DNA of 46,620 bases, taken from positions 1-46,620 of the forward strand of contig CANHNH010000002.1 of NCBI GenBank assembly GCA_947461995.1, in the 5' to 3' direction. This document shows, piece by piece, positions 1-9,880 of this stretch; the first letter of the stretch is position 1; each line of letters opens with the position of its first letter. The translations under genes were made by a program, and so were the position numbers. Source of the stretch: Candidatus Nanopelagicaceae bacterium (GTDB lineage: Bacteria; Actinomycetota; Actinomycetes; Nanopelagicales; Nanopelagicaceae). Under the pieces are notes generated by a model, which worked only from the letters and a program-made list of their open reading frames with translations, did not search any database and was not told the DNA's origin.

Positions 1-144
1 ATGGAGGTCACAAAAGAGGCTCGCTCACTCGTGATGCGCATTCCTCTTGAAGGCGGCGGTCGTCTCGTAGTTGAGATGAATGCAGAGGAAGCAAATAACC
101 TCAGCGCTGCATTGCATGCCGCTGTTTCCCTCGTTAAGAAATAA
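1..144 (+). CDS. DUF3117 family small protein (possibly 5'-truncated by the window edge)
   Basis: My translation MEVTKEARSLVMRIPLEGGGRLVVEMNAEEANNLSAALHAAVSLVKK* resembles the C-terminal part of actinobacterial DUF3117 proteins. Stop TAA at 142-144. Confidence 0.75.
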   Translation: MEVTKEARSLVMRIPLEGGGRLVVEMNAEEANNLSAALHAAVSLVKK

Positions 145-188
145 ACAAATCCGGCGTATTTCTTCTTTTTTTAGTTAGCCTGTGCGCT

Positions 189-1670
189 ATGGCCTACGCC
201 CAACTCAATAGCATCGAATCTTCGCTAGAGGACATTGTCAGCGCTGATGCGATCGCAGTTGGTTTTATTAAAAGTGAAGATTCGACTTACGAATTAGTCG
301 GCAAAATAGAAGCCATTGCCGCAATCGAGAAATTCTTTGATATAGATCTCATAGATGAAATTACTTTTTTTCAACCAAGTGGCAAAGCTGGCGAAATTTT
401 AGAAATTCCAATTAGTCAAAAAGCCACCAAAGCGGATCGTATTTTTATTATTGGCTTGGGTGATCAGAGTACTCAATCCCACCGCCTAGCTGCAGCAAAT
501 CTTGGTAGAAAATTGCGGGGCAAAAATATAGTTGTTTCAACTTTACTCGCCACAGATTCACAAGATATTAGAGCCCACGCAATTTCAGTAGTTTTAGGTG
601 CCTACACCTGGACGCTAAAAAGTGATTCAAAACCAGATCAACCAACTTTTAATGTAGTAGGCAAGAGTGAGAAAGTTATTGATGATGCCAAAATTATTTC
701 TCACTCGGTATGTCGAGCTCGCGATCTAATTCACACACCCTCAAATTTCAAGAATCCACTCTGGATGGCAAACCAAGCACAGAAAATTGCAAAAGAAGGC
801 AAACTTTCCATCAAGGTCTTAGCTGGAAAAGATCTTGCTAAATTTGGAGGTTTGCGCGCAGTCGGAAAATCTTCTCCCAAACCAGGACCGAGATTTATTC
901 AAATCACGTACTCTCCAAAAGTGAGCGGTAAGCGAGTGCCCCACGTTGTTCTTGTAGGCAAGGGGATTACCTTTGATACTGGTGGAGTTTCACTGAAACG
1001 TCCATACGATTTCATGACGGCAATGAAAGGTGACATGGCGGGAGCTTCAGCCGTACTTAACGTAGTTGGCGTGTTACCTCAATTAAAGCCACGAGTAAAG
1101 GTAACTGCGCTCTTGATGTGCGCAGAAAATGCACTCTCTGGAACTTCCCAAAGACCAAGTGATGTTATTACTCACTACGGTGGAACAACTGTGGAAGTAC
1201 TAAATACAGATGCTGAAGGTCGCTTAGTTTTGGCCGATGGGTTGGCCTACGCGGATGCAAAACTAGATCCAGATTACTTGCTCGATATTGCTACTTTAAC
1301 TGGGTCGGCAACACTTGGACTTGGTCGCCAATATGGCGCTATGTATACGCGGGATTCAAAGTTGGCAGAACAATTAATTGCTGCAGGCGAATCATCGGGT
1401 GATCGACTCTGGCACATGCCTCTAGTTGATGATTACCAGGACTCTCTTGAAAGTGACATTGCAGATTTGAATCACACTGCAGATAAAGGCGATTATTCAG
1501 CTGGCTCCGTAACTGCAGCACTATTTCTGGAAAAATTTACAGGCAAAAGAAAATGGGTCCACTTAGATGTTGCAGGATCTGCCAGAAGTGAAAACGATTC
1601 AGGCGAATCTCCAAAAGGTGGTAACGGATTTGGAGTTCGTTTACTGATTGATTGGATTATGAGTTTATGA
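189..1670 (+). CDS. pepA: Leucyl aminopeptidase (M17 family)
   Basis: M17 signature NTDAEGRLVLADGLAYA and metal-site region GKGITFDTGGVSLK. Confidence 0.95.
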   Translation: MAYAQLNSIESSLEDIVSADAIAVGFIKSEDSTYELVGKIEAIAAIEKFFDIDLIDEITFFQPSGKAGEILEIPISQKATKADRIFIIGLGDQSTQSHRLAAANLGRKLRGKNIVVSTLLATDSQDIRAHAISVVLGAYTWTLKSDSKPDQPTFNVVGKSEKVIDDAKIISHSVCRARDLIHTPSNFKNPLWMANQAQKIAKEGKLSIKVLAGKDLAKFGGLRAVGKSSPKPGPRFIQITYSPKVSGKRVPHVVLVGKGITFDTGGVSLKRPYDFMTAMKGDMAGASAVLNVVGVLPQLKPRVKVTALLMCAENALSGTSQRPSDVITHYGGTTVEVLNTDAEGRLVLADGLAYADAKLDPDYLLDIATLTGSATLGLGRQYGAMYTRDSKLAEQLIAAGESSGDRLWHMPLVDDYQDSLESDIADLNHTADKGDYSAGSVTAALFLEKFTGKRKWVHLDVAGSARSENDSGESPKGGNGFGVRLLIDWIMSL

Positions 1671-2296
1671 TGAAAATTGATCCACATACTTACGCTGAAA
1701 ATTTTATTTCTGAAGATGAATTTCAAATCCGCGCTAGAGCGCGCGGAGTAGAAGTGGGCGCAAACGATGCAACTACGGGCGTTGGTGCTTATCTTCGTGC
1801 ACTAGCCCATCAGCTCTCTGCTCAATCAGTTGTTGAAGTTGGAACAGGATCAGGTGTCGGAAGTCTTTGGATTTTAGCTGGAATGATAAATAGTGGAACT
1901 CTGACTTCGATTGATGACGAAACTGAACACTCACGTATTGCGCGAATCGCTATGCAAGATGCTGACATTGCGCCACCTCGGTTCAGACTAATCACTAATT
2001 CAATAATGGATGTTATGACAAAGTTAACTGATCGTGCGTATGATTTAGTTGTACTGCGTCACAATCCTGAAGATTTAACATACACAATTGAAGAAGCCCA
2101 TCGAATATTGCGAAGTGGCGGCGTGATGGTGATTGATGGATTCTTTGGTGGTGGCAAAGTGAGTGATCCTTCACAACGTGATCCTCGAACAATTGCCTTA
2201 CGTGAAGCTGGCAAATCTGTAAAAGGCGCCACAGATCTCTGGGTAAGCACACTCATAACCATTGGCGATGGTTTGTTAATAGCAACAAAGTTGTAG
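1667..2296 (+). CDS. O-methyltransferase, SAM-dependent
   Basis: Motif VVEVGTGSGVGSLWIL and an O-MT-like fold. Start ATG at 1667 overlaps the pepA stop (ATGA). Actinobacterial synteny with htrA/tatB/mrp. Confidence 0.8.
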   Translation: MMKIDPHTYAENFISEDEFQIRARARGVEVGANDATTGVGAYLRALAHQLSAQSVVEVGTGSGVGSLWILAGMINSGTLTSIDDETEHSRIARIAMQDADIAPPRFRLITNSIMDVMTKLTDRAYDLVVLRHNPEDLTYTIEEAHRILRSGGVMVIDGFFGGGKVSDPSQRDPRTIALREAGKSVKGATDLWVSTLITIGDGLLIATKL

Positions 2297-2309
2297 CAAG
2301 ATAAGCACC

Positions 2310-3443
2310 ATGTCTTTTCTTTCCCGAAAATCCCGTGCACATAATGAGGCACCATGGTGGAACTCCCAAGATTTCTCACCTTCATCCAGAGGTATCTCGC
2401 CAGGTTCTGTAGTGGTACTAGCAATTATTGCTGGACTTGTCGGCGGAGCACTTGGAGTAAATGCATCTGGGGGATTCTTAGGTAGTAAAGCAAATTTAGT
2501 TTCTGCATCAAATTCTATTGAACGTAAGCCAGATTCAGTTGCAGGATTAGCAAATCGGGTCTTGCCCTCAGTGGTTTCAATTACAACTGGTTCAGGAAGT
2601 ACCGGTTCAGGTTTTATCATTGATAGCGGCGGTTACATTCTGACAAATAATCACGTCGTTGAAGAAGCCGCTCTTTCAAAGGCAAAGATAATTGTCACAC
2701 TTAATAATGGCCAAGAATTTGAAAGTAAAATTACTGGCCGGGATGCTTCTTATGATTTAGCTGTTCTTAAAATTATTGCAACGGGCTTGCCTGCGCTTCA
2801 ATTTGGAGACAGCGATAAAGTCGCTGTGGGTGATTCAGTGATCGCAATTGGTTCACCGCTTGGATTATCTGGAACAGTTACTTTAGGAATTATTAGTGCA
2901 AAAGAACGAGCTGTAACAACTGGTGGCTCTGCTGGTGAAAGCTCATTTATTAACGCCTTACAAACAGATGCTGCAATTAATCCAGGTAATTCTGGTGGCC
3001 CACTCATTGACACAACAGGTGCGGTGATTGGAATCAATTCTGCAATTGCTACCCTCAGTGGTGCTTCAAATAGTCAGGCAGGATCTATTGGATTAGGTTT
3101 TGCGATTCCAATAAATCAAGCGAGAAAAACAGCAGATCAATTAATTAAAACTGGAAAAGCTTCTTATCCTGTTATAGGTGTATCAATTGATATGACTTTT
3201 ACTGGAGCCGGTGCAAAAGTAACCGAATCAAGTGGAGCAATTCTTCCTGGTGGGCCAGCACAAAAAGCTGGAATTAATCCAGGAGATGTCATTGTTGAAT
3301 TTGCCGGTAAACCAATTAACAATCCTGATGAACTCATCGTTGCGATTCGTGCAAAAAATATTGGTGATCGAGTTGAGATTAAGTTCAAACGTGGCAGTAG
3401 TACGCGTTCGGCATCTATTGTGCTTGCTGCTGGCAAGAACTAA
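2310..3443 (+). CDS. HtrA/DegP-like membrane-anchored serine protease with PDZ domain
   Basis: N-terminal TM, NNHVV, DLAVLKI, DAAINPGNSGGPL catalytic motif, C-terminal PDZ. Confidence 0.93.
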   Translation: MSFLSRKSRAHNEAPWWNSQDFSPSSRGISPGSVVVLAIIAGLVGGALGVNASGGFLGSKANLVSASNSIERKPDSVAGLANRVLPSVVSITTGSGSTGSGFIIDSGGYILTNNHVVEEAALSKAKIIVTLNNGQEFESKITGRDASYDLAVLKIIATGLPALQFGDSDKVAVGDSVIAIGSPLGLSGTVTLGIISAKERAVTTGGSAGESSFINALQTDAAINPGNSGGPLIDTTGAVIGINSAIATLSGASNSQAGSIGLGFAIPINQARKTADQLIKTGKASYPVIGVSIDMTFTGAGAKVTESSGAILPGGPAQKAGINPGDVIVEFAGKPINNPDELIVAIRAKNIGDRVEIKFKRGSSTRSASIVLAAGKN

Positions 3444-3469
3444 TCCACGATAACCACTAGGCTAAAAAC

Positions 3470-3769
3470 ATGATTTTTGGCATTGGACCAGGTGAATTCA
3501 TTGGATTAGCAATTCTTGCAATCTTCTTTGTGGGTCCTGAACGCTTGCCAAAATTCTCCTCAGATGCCGCAAAGTTTTTAAAGCGAGTAAAGAATTTAGC
3601 AAATACTGCTACAGCTGAACTCCGTGAAAACCTTGGACCAGGATTCGAAGATTTACAACCATCAGATTTGAATCCAAAAACTTTTATTAAGAAACAAATT
3701 GCAGGTGCACTTGATGAAGAGAAACCACGAAATATGGCGCAACCTAAAATTGATCCGGATTTACTATGA
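3470..3769 (+). CDS. tatB: Sec-independent protein translocase TatB
   Basis: N-terminal MIFGIGPGEFIGLAILAIFFVGPERLPKF TM plus amphipathic helix, followed by mrp. Confidence 0.88.
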   Translation: MIFGIGPGEFIGLAILAIFFVGPERLPKFSSDAAKFLKRVKNLANTATAELRENLGPGFEDLQPSDLNPKTFIKKQIAGALDEEKPRNMAQPKIDPDLL

Positions 3770-4887
3770 CAACTATTGAATCAATCCACGCGGCATTAGC
3801 GACGGTTGAAGACCCAGAAATTCATCGCCCATTGCCCGAATTAGGCATGGTCGAGTCCGTTGAAACAGATGGTGGGATTGCTCGGTTAAAGATTTTGCTC
3901 ACAATTTCTGGTTGTCCGATGCAAGACCGGCTGCGCACTGATATTACAAAAGCTGTTATGTCGGTGGAATCCATAACTTCTGTTGAAATATTATTTGGAG
4001 TAATGAATGAAGAGCAACGAGGAAATTTAAAATCTTTATTGCGAAATGGCCGTGAAAAAATCATTCCATTCGCTCAACCAGAATCTCTGACTCGAGTTAT
4101 CGGAATCGCATCCGGCAAAGGCGGAGTAGGCAAATCTTCTCTCACAGTTAATTTAGCTGTTGCTGCGGCTCAAAAAGGCTTACGAGTCGGAATATTAGAT
4201 GCAGATGTTTACGGTCACTCTGTTCCACGATTGATGGGTTTGATAGGACAACGTCCGACTGCGATAGATCAAATGTTTATTCCACTTGAGTCATATGGAG
4301 TAAAAGTTGTTTCCATGGAAATGTTTAAACCAGAGCGCTCAGATGCTATTGCCTATCGCGGACCGCTCTTACACAAAGTTCTAGAACAATTATTATCTGA
4401 TGCTTATTGGGGTGATTTAGATTTATTGCTCATTGATTTGCCACCCGGAACAGGTGACCTTGCTATTTCACTAGGTCAACTCATTCCAACTTCAGAAATT
4501 CTTGTGGTGACTACTCCACAGATTGCGGCGGCCGAAGTTGCCGAAAGAGCAGGACGTATTGCACACCAGATTAAACAGCACCTAGTTGGTGTTATAGAAA
4601 ACATGTCAGATTTTCCATGCCCTCACTGTGATGAAATGATTTCTCTGTTTGGTTCTGGCGGGGGAGAAGAGACAGCAAAGAGATTGTCAGATTTAGCAGG
4701 CATTGATGTTCCATTGCTCGGCAAAATTCCATTTAACCCAGATCTAAGAACTGGTGGAGACAGTGGTACACCTGTAGTAATTCAATTCCCTGACAGTGTT
4801 GCATCTAAAGCAATTAATGCAATTGTTGATCAATTAGTTGTTCGTAAGAAATCACTTCTTGGTGTCAGGCTTGGACTTAGTACGTAA
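3766..4887 (+). CDS. Mrp/NBP35 family P-loop Fe-S carrier ATPase with MIP18/DUF59 N-terminus
   Basis: GIASGKGGVGKSSLTVNLA P-loop, DLPPGTGD, CPHC motif. ATGA overlap with tatB. Confidence 0.94.
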   Translation: MTTIESIHAALATVEDPEIHRPLPELGMVESVETDGGIARLKILLTISGCPMQDRLRTDITKAVMSVESITSVEILFGVMNEEQRGNLKSLLRNGREKIIPFAQPESLTRVIGIASGKGGVGKSSLTVNLAVAAAQKGLRVGILDADVYGHSVPRLMGLIGQRPTAIDQMFIPLESYGVKVVSMEMFKPERSDAIAYRGPLLHKVLEQLLSDAYWGDLDLLLIDLPPGTGDLAISLGQLIPTSEILVVTTPQIAAAEVAERAGRIAHQIKQHLVGVIENMSDFPCPHCDEMISLFGSGGGEETAKRLSDLAGIDVPLLGKIPFNPDLRTGGDSGTPVVIQFPDSVASKAINAIVDQLVVRKKSLLGVRLGLST

Positions 4888-5352
4888 TTCATCAAGAACT
4901 TCTTCGAGCATGTCTTTAAGTTCATTGCGTAAGAAATCTCTTGTAGCCACTTCACCGAGTGTATTTCGAAGGCTTGCTAATTCACGAGTGAGATATTCCG
5001 TGTCCGCAATAGAGCGCTCATTGCGAGCACGATCTTCACTTACCTGAATACGATCCCGGTCAGCTTGACGATTTTGTGCAAGCAAAATTAAAGGTGCAGC
5101 GTATGAGGCTTGTAATGACAAAATAAGCGTCAAAAAGATAAATGGGTAATCGTCAAAACGCAGATCAATTGGAGCCAAGGTATTCCAGGTAAACCAGCTC
5201 AAAACAAAGGCGGTCATATAAACAAGGAAGCCTGCAGTTCCGAGGAAGCGAGCAAAGCGTTCTGACAAACGACCAAATGTTTCAGGATCAAAGTTAGGAC
5301 GAAACGTACGACCTGTTTCGCGAGGTGTATCTAAACGGTTATTGCGAGCCAT
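4852..5352 (-). CDS. DUF1003 family membrane protein
   Basis: Two TM segments and the DDYPFIFLTLILSLQASYAAPLILLAQNRQADRDR motif typical of DUF1003. Confidence 0.88.
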   Translation of the reverse strand: MARNNRLDTPRETGRTFRPNFDPETFGRLSERFARFLGTAGFLVYMTAFVLSWFTWNTLAPIDLRFDDYPFIFLTLILSLQASYAAPLILLAQNRQADRDRIQVSEDRARNERSIADTEYLTRELASLRNTLGEVATRDFLRNELKDMLEEVLDELRTKSKPDTKK

Positions 5353-5354
5353 TT

Positions 5355-6662
5355 CTATACCTCCCTTTCGTGTGTATCGAGTAAATCTTCATGCTGTAAA
5401 ACGCCTGCTGTCTTTGAAATATCTCGGTGATCATGGCGCCAATTTTCAGGCAATAAGTGATCGAGTACGTCATCGACTGTTACTGCGCCAAGAAGGCGTT
5501 CGTTAACATCTACAACTGGCAGGGATAGCAAGTTATAACTGGCTAAGTATGACGAAACTTCATTCAATGATGCTTGGGGATTTAATCCTTGAGTATCAGT
5601 ATCCACCATTGACCCAAGAAGCGTTGATGGAGCCTCTCGCAGTAATCGTTGGTAATGTGCAATGCCAATAAATCTACCTGTTGGAGTTTCAAGGGGAGCG
5701 CGACAAATAAATACTTGTGACGCCAGAGCCGGTGAAATTTCACTTTGACGAACAGCAGCTAATGCTTCAGCCACTGTGTTATCTGCGGTCATAACAATTG
5801 GTTCGGTCGTCATCATTCCGCCAGCTGTGTAATCTTCATAATTCATCAAGCGGCGAACATCTTCTGCATCTTCTGGTTCCATTAATTCAAGAAGTGCTTG
5901 TGCTCTTTCTTGCCCAACTTCGCGTAGCAAGTCAGCAGCATCATCGGGATCCATTTCTCCTAGAACATCGGCGGCGCGTTCGCCTTCGAGTTCTGCGAGT
6001 AATTCAACGCGCTCTGCTTCATCCATTTCTTCAAGCACGTCGGCTAAACGCTCATCATTGAGCGCTCGCGCAACTTCAACGCGGCGCTTTGGCGCCAAGT
6101 CATGCATTACAGATGCCAAGTCGGCAGCACGAAGAGTGCTCAATGTCGAAAGTAAGTTCGCAACACCCTGATTGTGTTCAGAAATTGCAAAACCAGAAAC
6201 TTCTTCCCACTGCACTGTCGATGTGGCTCCCTTGCGACGCAATCCTGTGCCGCGACGCATTATGTGTACTCGCGTAATGAGCCAATCGCCACTTCTGTTT
6301 TGTTCCATACCCATATCTTCTACAACAACTTTTTCACCGCTTTCAGCAAGTGATACAGAACGGTCAAGCATTTCTCCAAGTACGAGCACTTCACCTGCGC
6401 GAGTTTCAAAGCGACGCATATTTAGCAAACCAGTAATTATTACTGTTCCGCTTTCAATGGACGTAACGCGCGTAATTGGCACGAACACACGACGACGAAG
6501 AGGAACTTCAACAATTAATCCTAAAATTCGTGGTGGTTGATTATTTGCACGAAGGGTCGCAAGTGCATCTCGCACCTTTCCTACTGGATCACCATTTGGG
6601 TCAAAAACCGCGGTACCTGCAAGACGGGCGAGAAATACTCGATTGATCAAGTTTCCGCTCAT
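5355..6662 (-). CDS. PRC-barrel / MgtE intracellular N-domain / CBS-domain protein without a transporter TM domain
   Basis: PRC-barrel-like N-terminus, MgtE_N repeats (ADVLGEMDPDDAADLLREV), CBS region. No C-terminal TM segment in the translation. Confidence 0.85.
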   Translation of the reverse strand: MSGNLINRVFLARLAGTAVFDPNGDPVGKVRDALATLRANNQPPRILGLIVEVPLRRRVFVPITRVTSIESGTVIITGLLNMRRFETRAGEVLVLGEMLDRSVSLAESGEKVVVEDMGMEQNRSGDWLITRVHIMRRGTGLRRKGATSTVQWEEVSGFAISEHNQGVANLLSTLSTLRAADLASVMHDLAPKRRVEVARALNDERLADVLEEMDEAERVELLAELEGERAADVLGEMDPDDAADLLREVGQERAQALLELMEPEDAEDVRRLMNYEDYTAGGMMTTEPIVMTADNTVAEALAAVRQSEISPALASQVFICRAPLETPTGRFIGIAHYQRLLREAPSTLLGSMVDTDTQGLNPQASLNEVSSYLASYNLLSLPVVDVNERLLGAVTVDDVLDHLLPENWRHDHRDISKTAGVLQHEDLLDTHEREV

Positions 6663-6733
6663 GGGCTAAGGGTAACGGCTCCACACCCCCTGATGCTTTC
6701 GCTTAAATTCAATGAAGTAGATACTTTTGCCCT

Positions 6734-7639
6734 GTGTCAGAGCAGAAATCACTCATTAATAGTCATACGGCTTTGCCTGGGCGCAATGATTTGATTCGAC
6801 TAGGTATTGGAATTATTGGCATCGGAGTTTCTGGCCCGCTCATCGCATTGAGCACAATGCCAGTTGTTACTTTAATTTTTTGGCGAAATATTGGGGGCGC
6901 ACTGCTTATTGCTCCTTTCGCCTTTAAGCATCGCAAGAATCGCATCGGAATGTTGTGGGCAGCGCTAGGCGGATTTGTTCTAGCGATGCACTTCATTGGA
7001 TTCTTTTTAGCAATGCGACTGACTTCAGTTGCTGCCGGTACCGCGCTTGTAGGACTACAACCTATTTTTGCCGCCTTGTTTGTACGAATCAGAGGCGGAC
7101 ATATTCCATCTCGCGCCTGGCTCGGCATGATCGTAAGTTTTTCTGGAGTTGTTTTAATTTCTGGAATTGATTTCAATATTTCATTGAGATCTTTTGCAGG
7201 AGATATTGCAGCGATCGTATCTGCAGCATTAGCCGCAATTTATATGCTCATTGGCTCTAAAGCCCAACAAAGTTTGGAAACAAGCACATATACGGCAATC
7301 TGCTATGCCGTGTGCGCATTGACTGCCCTACCAATCGTATTTCTTGGGGGATTTAATTTATGGAATTTCAATGGTAACGAATGGTGGATTGTGATTGGAC
7401 TAGTTGTTTTTGCTCAACTTCTTGGCCACAACATGTTTAACTCGGCATTGAAGAGAGTATCTCCCGCGGTTGTCTCTCTTATCATTTTCTTTGAAGTTCC
7501 AGTCGCTTCTGTGCTTGCAATTTGGTGGTTGGATCAACGACCTCCAATTGGAATTCTCCCGGGCATAATTCTAATTCTCGGAGGATGTGCTCTCGTAGTT
7601 TTGCGCACGCGACCTTCACGAATCGAGTTGACTCCATGA
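6734..7639 (+). CDS. EamA/DMT family transporter
   Basis: About 10 predicted TM helices in two repeats, EamA-like pattern. Confidence 0.85.
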   Translation: MSEQKSLINSHTALPGRNDLIRLGIGIIGIGVSGPLIALSTMPVVTLIFWRNIGGALLIAPFAFKHRKNRIGMLWAALGGFVLAMHFIGFFLAMRLTSVAAGTALVGLQPIFAALFVRIRGGHIPSRAWLGMIVSFSGVVLISGIDFNISLRSFAGDIAAIVSAALAAIYMLIGSKAQQSLETSTYTAICYAVCALTALPIVFLGGFNLWNFNGNEWWIVIGLVVFAQLLGHNMFNSALKRVSPAVVSLIIFFEVPVASVLAIWWLDQRPPIGILPGIILILGGCALVVLRTRPSRIELTP

Positions 7640-8481
7640 TTGATTTACATACACATACGACTTGTAGTGATGGAACAGATTCACCCGCCCAGCTTGTCAA
7701 TAAAGCTATCAGCGAAGGTTTTTCCCTGATAGCCATTACAGATCACGACACCACTTCGGGTTGGGAACCCGCAAAAAAAGTTCTGCGCGCAAATTTATCA
7801 CTGGCCCTTGGTGCGGAAATATCTTGTCTTACAACGCAAGGACTCAGTGTGCACATGTTGGGTTTACTTTTTGATGGCAGTCATATGGATATGCAAGAAA
7901 TGTTGGAAAATACACGCGATGGTCGTATTCCACGTGCGCGAAAAATTATTGAGTTGTTAAATGCAGGTGGGTTTAAGATTTCTATGGAAGATGTCGAATC
8001 TGTAAAGCCCGAAGGCGCAACTCTTGGTAGACCGCATATAGCCGATGCTTTAGTAAAAAATGGCGTTATTGCCTCACGAGATGAAGCTTTTGCTGAATTA
8101 CTGCATAACAATTCTCCATACTACGTATCTCATCTTGCACCCACTCCAGAAGATGCTATTTCGATGATTCGTAAAGCTGGTGGAGTCGCGGTTATCGCTC
8201 ATCCCTTTGCCTCACTTCGTGGCAGTGTCTTATCTGTTGAAGATTTTTTACCACTAAAAAAAGCCGGATTAAATGGAATTGAAGTTAATCATCGCGATCA
8301 CAACAACGACGAACGAAATTCACTTGCAAATATTGCAGCTGAATTAGATTTAGTTATTACAGGCGCCAGTGATTATCACGGGACCGGAAAACTCAATTCA
8401 TTAGGTGAAAACCTGACCAATCAGGCACAATGGGAACGTCTTGAGTCAGAAGCAGATCAGCGAAGGGTCATCAGAGCATGA
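7636..8481 (+). CDS. PHP-domain phosphoesterase
   Basis: MIDLHTHTTCSDGTDSP, ITDHDTTSG and GASDYHG motifs. ATG at 7636 (ATGA overlap) is preferred over the TTG start in the ORF track. Confidence 0.9.
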   Translation: MIDLHTHTTCSDGTDSPAQLVNKAISEGFSLIAITDHDTTSGWEPAKKVLRANLSLALGAEISCLTTQGLSVHMLGLLFDGSHMDMQEMLENTRDGRIPRARKIIELLNAGGFKISMEDVESVKPEGATLGRPHIADALVKNGVIASRDEAFAELLHNNSPYYVSHLAPTPEDAISMIRKAGGVAVIAHPFASLRGSVLSVEDFLPLKKAGLNGIEVNHRDHNNDERNSLANIAAELDLVITGASDYHGTGKLNSLGENLTNQAQWERLESEADQRRVIRA

Positions 8482-9095
8482 ACATTGGCGAAATCACAGC
8501 AGTCACATTCGCGCTTCAAGCATTTGTAACGCTATTTGTCATCATGGACCCACCAGGTGCAACGCCAATATTTCTTGGATTAGTTGCAGATAAGTCACCA
8601 GCCACCCGTCGCAAACTTGCATGGCAAGCCGCAGCTGTTTCATTAGTTGTCATTACTTCATTTGCACTCTTTGGTCGTCTCGTACTTTCGTATTTAAATA
8701 TTTCTCTTGAATCACTTCAAGCCGCCGGCGGACTCTTGTTGCTCATAGTTTCACTTGAGTTATTGATGGGCGGTCGTCCTGGATCAGAAAATCGCAAATC
8801 AAATAACATCGCACTTGTACCGCTGGGCACTCCTTTACTAGCTGGCCCTGGGGCGATTGTCGCAACAATGATTTATGTACAAAAAATAAATAATGTCGGA
8901 CAAGGCATCGGATTGGCAATTGCAGTGATTGCAGTTCATCTAGCTATTGCACTTACTTTGATGGCATCGACAACTATTCTTAAAGTTATTAAAGATACTG
9001 GCGTAAATCTTGTTGCCAGCATTGCCGGACTCTTACTTGCTGCAATTGCAATTCAGATGATTGCAGATGCGATTAAGGCCTTTACTGCTTCATGA
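8478..9095 (+). CDS. MarC family integral membrane protein
   Basis: FVIMDPPGATPIFLGL, PLGTPLLAGPGAI; six TM segments. Confidence 0.9.
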   Translation: MNIGEITAVTFALQAFVTLFVIMDPPGATPIFLGLVADKSPATRRKLAWQAAAVSLVVITSFALFGRLVLSYLNISLESLQAAGGLLLLIVSLELLMGGRPGSENRKSNNIALVPLGTPLLAGPGAIVATMIYVQKINNVGQGIGLAIAVIAVHLAIALTLMASTTILKVIKDTGVNLVASIAGLLLAAIAIQMIADAIKAFTAS

Positions 9096-9880
9096 GCTCT
9101 GAACTAGGTCTATATTCACCAGAGAGCATTGTCTGGCAGGTACATAGCGATCCATCGATGGTAGTTGGTGGAATTAGAGCACTTTTACAACAAGCATTAC
9201 ATCCTGATGCCATGGATGGTGTCGCAAAGAATTCAAATTTTCGCGAAGATACTTGGGGTAGGTTGCAGCGAACTGGGGACTATGTTGCGACTTTAAGTTT
9301 TGCTCCGCGAATGCAAGCAGAGGCACTTTCGGCAAGGGTTCGATCTGTTCATACGCGTTTAGGTTTAGATGGACCACACCTTCTTTTGTGGGTGCATATG
9401 TCACTTGTTGACTCTTTCTTAGAAACCGCAGTGCGCTCCGGAATGCATTTGTCGACGCAGGATCAAGATCAATATGTAAAAGAGATGGTGGATTTTGCGC
9501 AGCAAGTGGGAATAAATCCTGATGATGTTCCCACAAACATGAATGAACTAAAAGCTTATTTTGAAAACATTGCACCCGAGCTTTATGCAAGTGATGATGC
9601 CAAGCGCACAGCGCTCTTTCTTGCAATTCCACCAATGCCAACGGTTATTCGTTTTGCAACTCCTGCCGCTCCGGCTTGGGCAACATTGAGTGCATTAGCC
9701 ACAGCAGCACTTCCAACTTGGGCTCGAAAACTTTATGAAATACCTACTTTGCCAGGCCATGATGCTGTGACAAATGTTGCTCTGGTTGCAACTCGTTCGA
9801 CCTTAAAACTAATCCCTGAGAATATCTTTCAACCACCGCTTCTTAAAGAAGCACGTGTTAGGTGGGGAATCGCATCATGA
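9092..9880 (+). CDS. Oxygenase MpaB family / DUF2236 protein
   Basis: ALLQQALHPDAMDGVAKNSNFREDTWGRLQRTGDYV pattern of the DUF2236 family. Confidence 0.8.
   Translation: MSSELGLYSPESIVWQVHSDPSMVVGGIRALLQQALHPDAMDGVAKNSNFREDTWGRLQRTGDYVATLSFAPRMQAEALSARVRSVHTRLGLDGPHLLLWVHMSLVDSFLETAVRSGMHLSTQDQDQYVKEMVDFAQQVGINPDDVPTNMNELKAYFENIAPELYASDDAKRTALFLAIPPMPTVIRFATPAAPAWATLSALATAALPTWARKLYEIPTLPGHDAVTNVALVATRSTLKLIPENIFQPPLLKEARVRWGIAS

Noticed and set aside
2059-2424. 121-aa minus-strand ORF over the O-MT/htrA junction
   Set aside because: Antisense to two clear coding genes, no motif.
6763-7176. 137-aa minus-strand ORF
   Set aside because: Antisense to the DMT transporter; shadow ORF.
9174-9641. 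155-aa minus-strand ORF
   Set aside because: Lies entirely antisense to the well-supported MpaB/DUF2236 gene; the translation has no recognisable domain and looks like a codon-bias shadow ORF.
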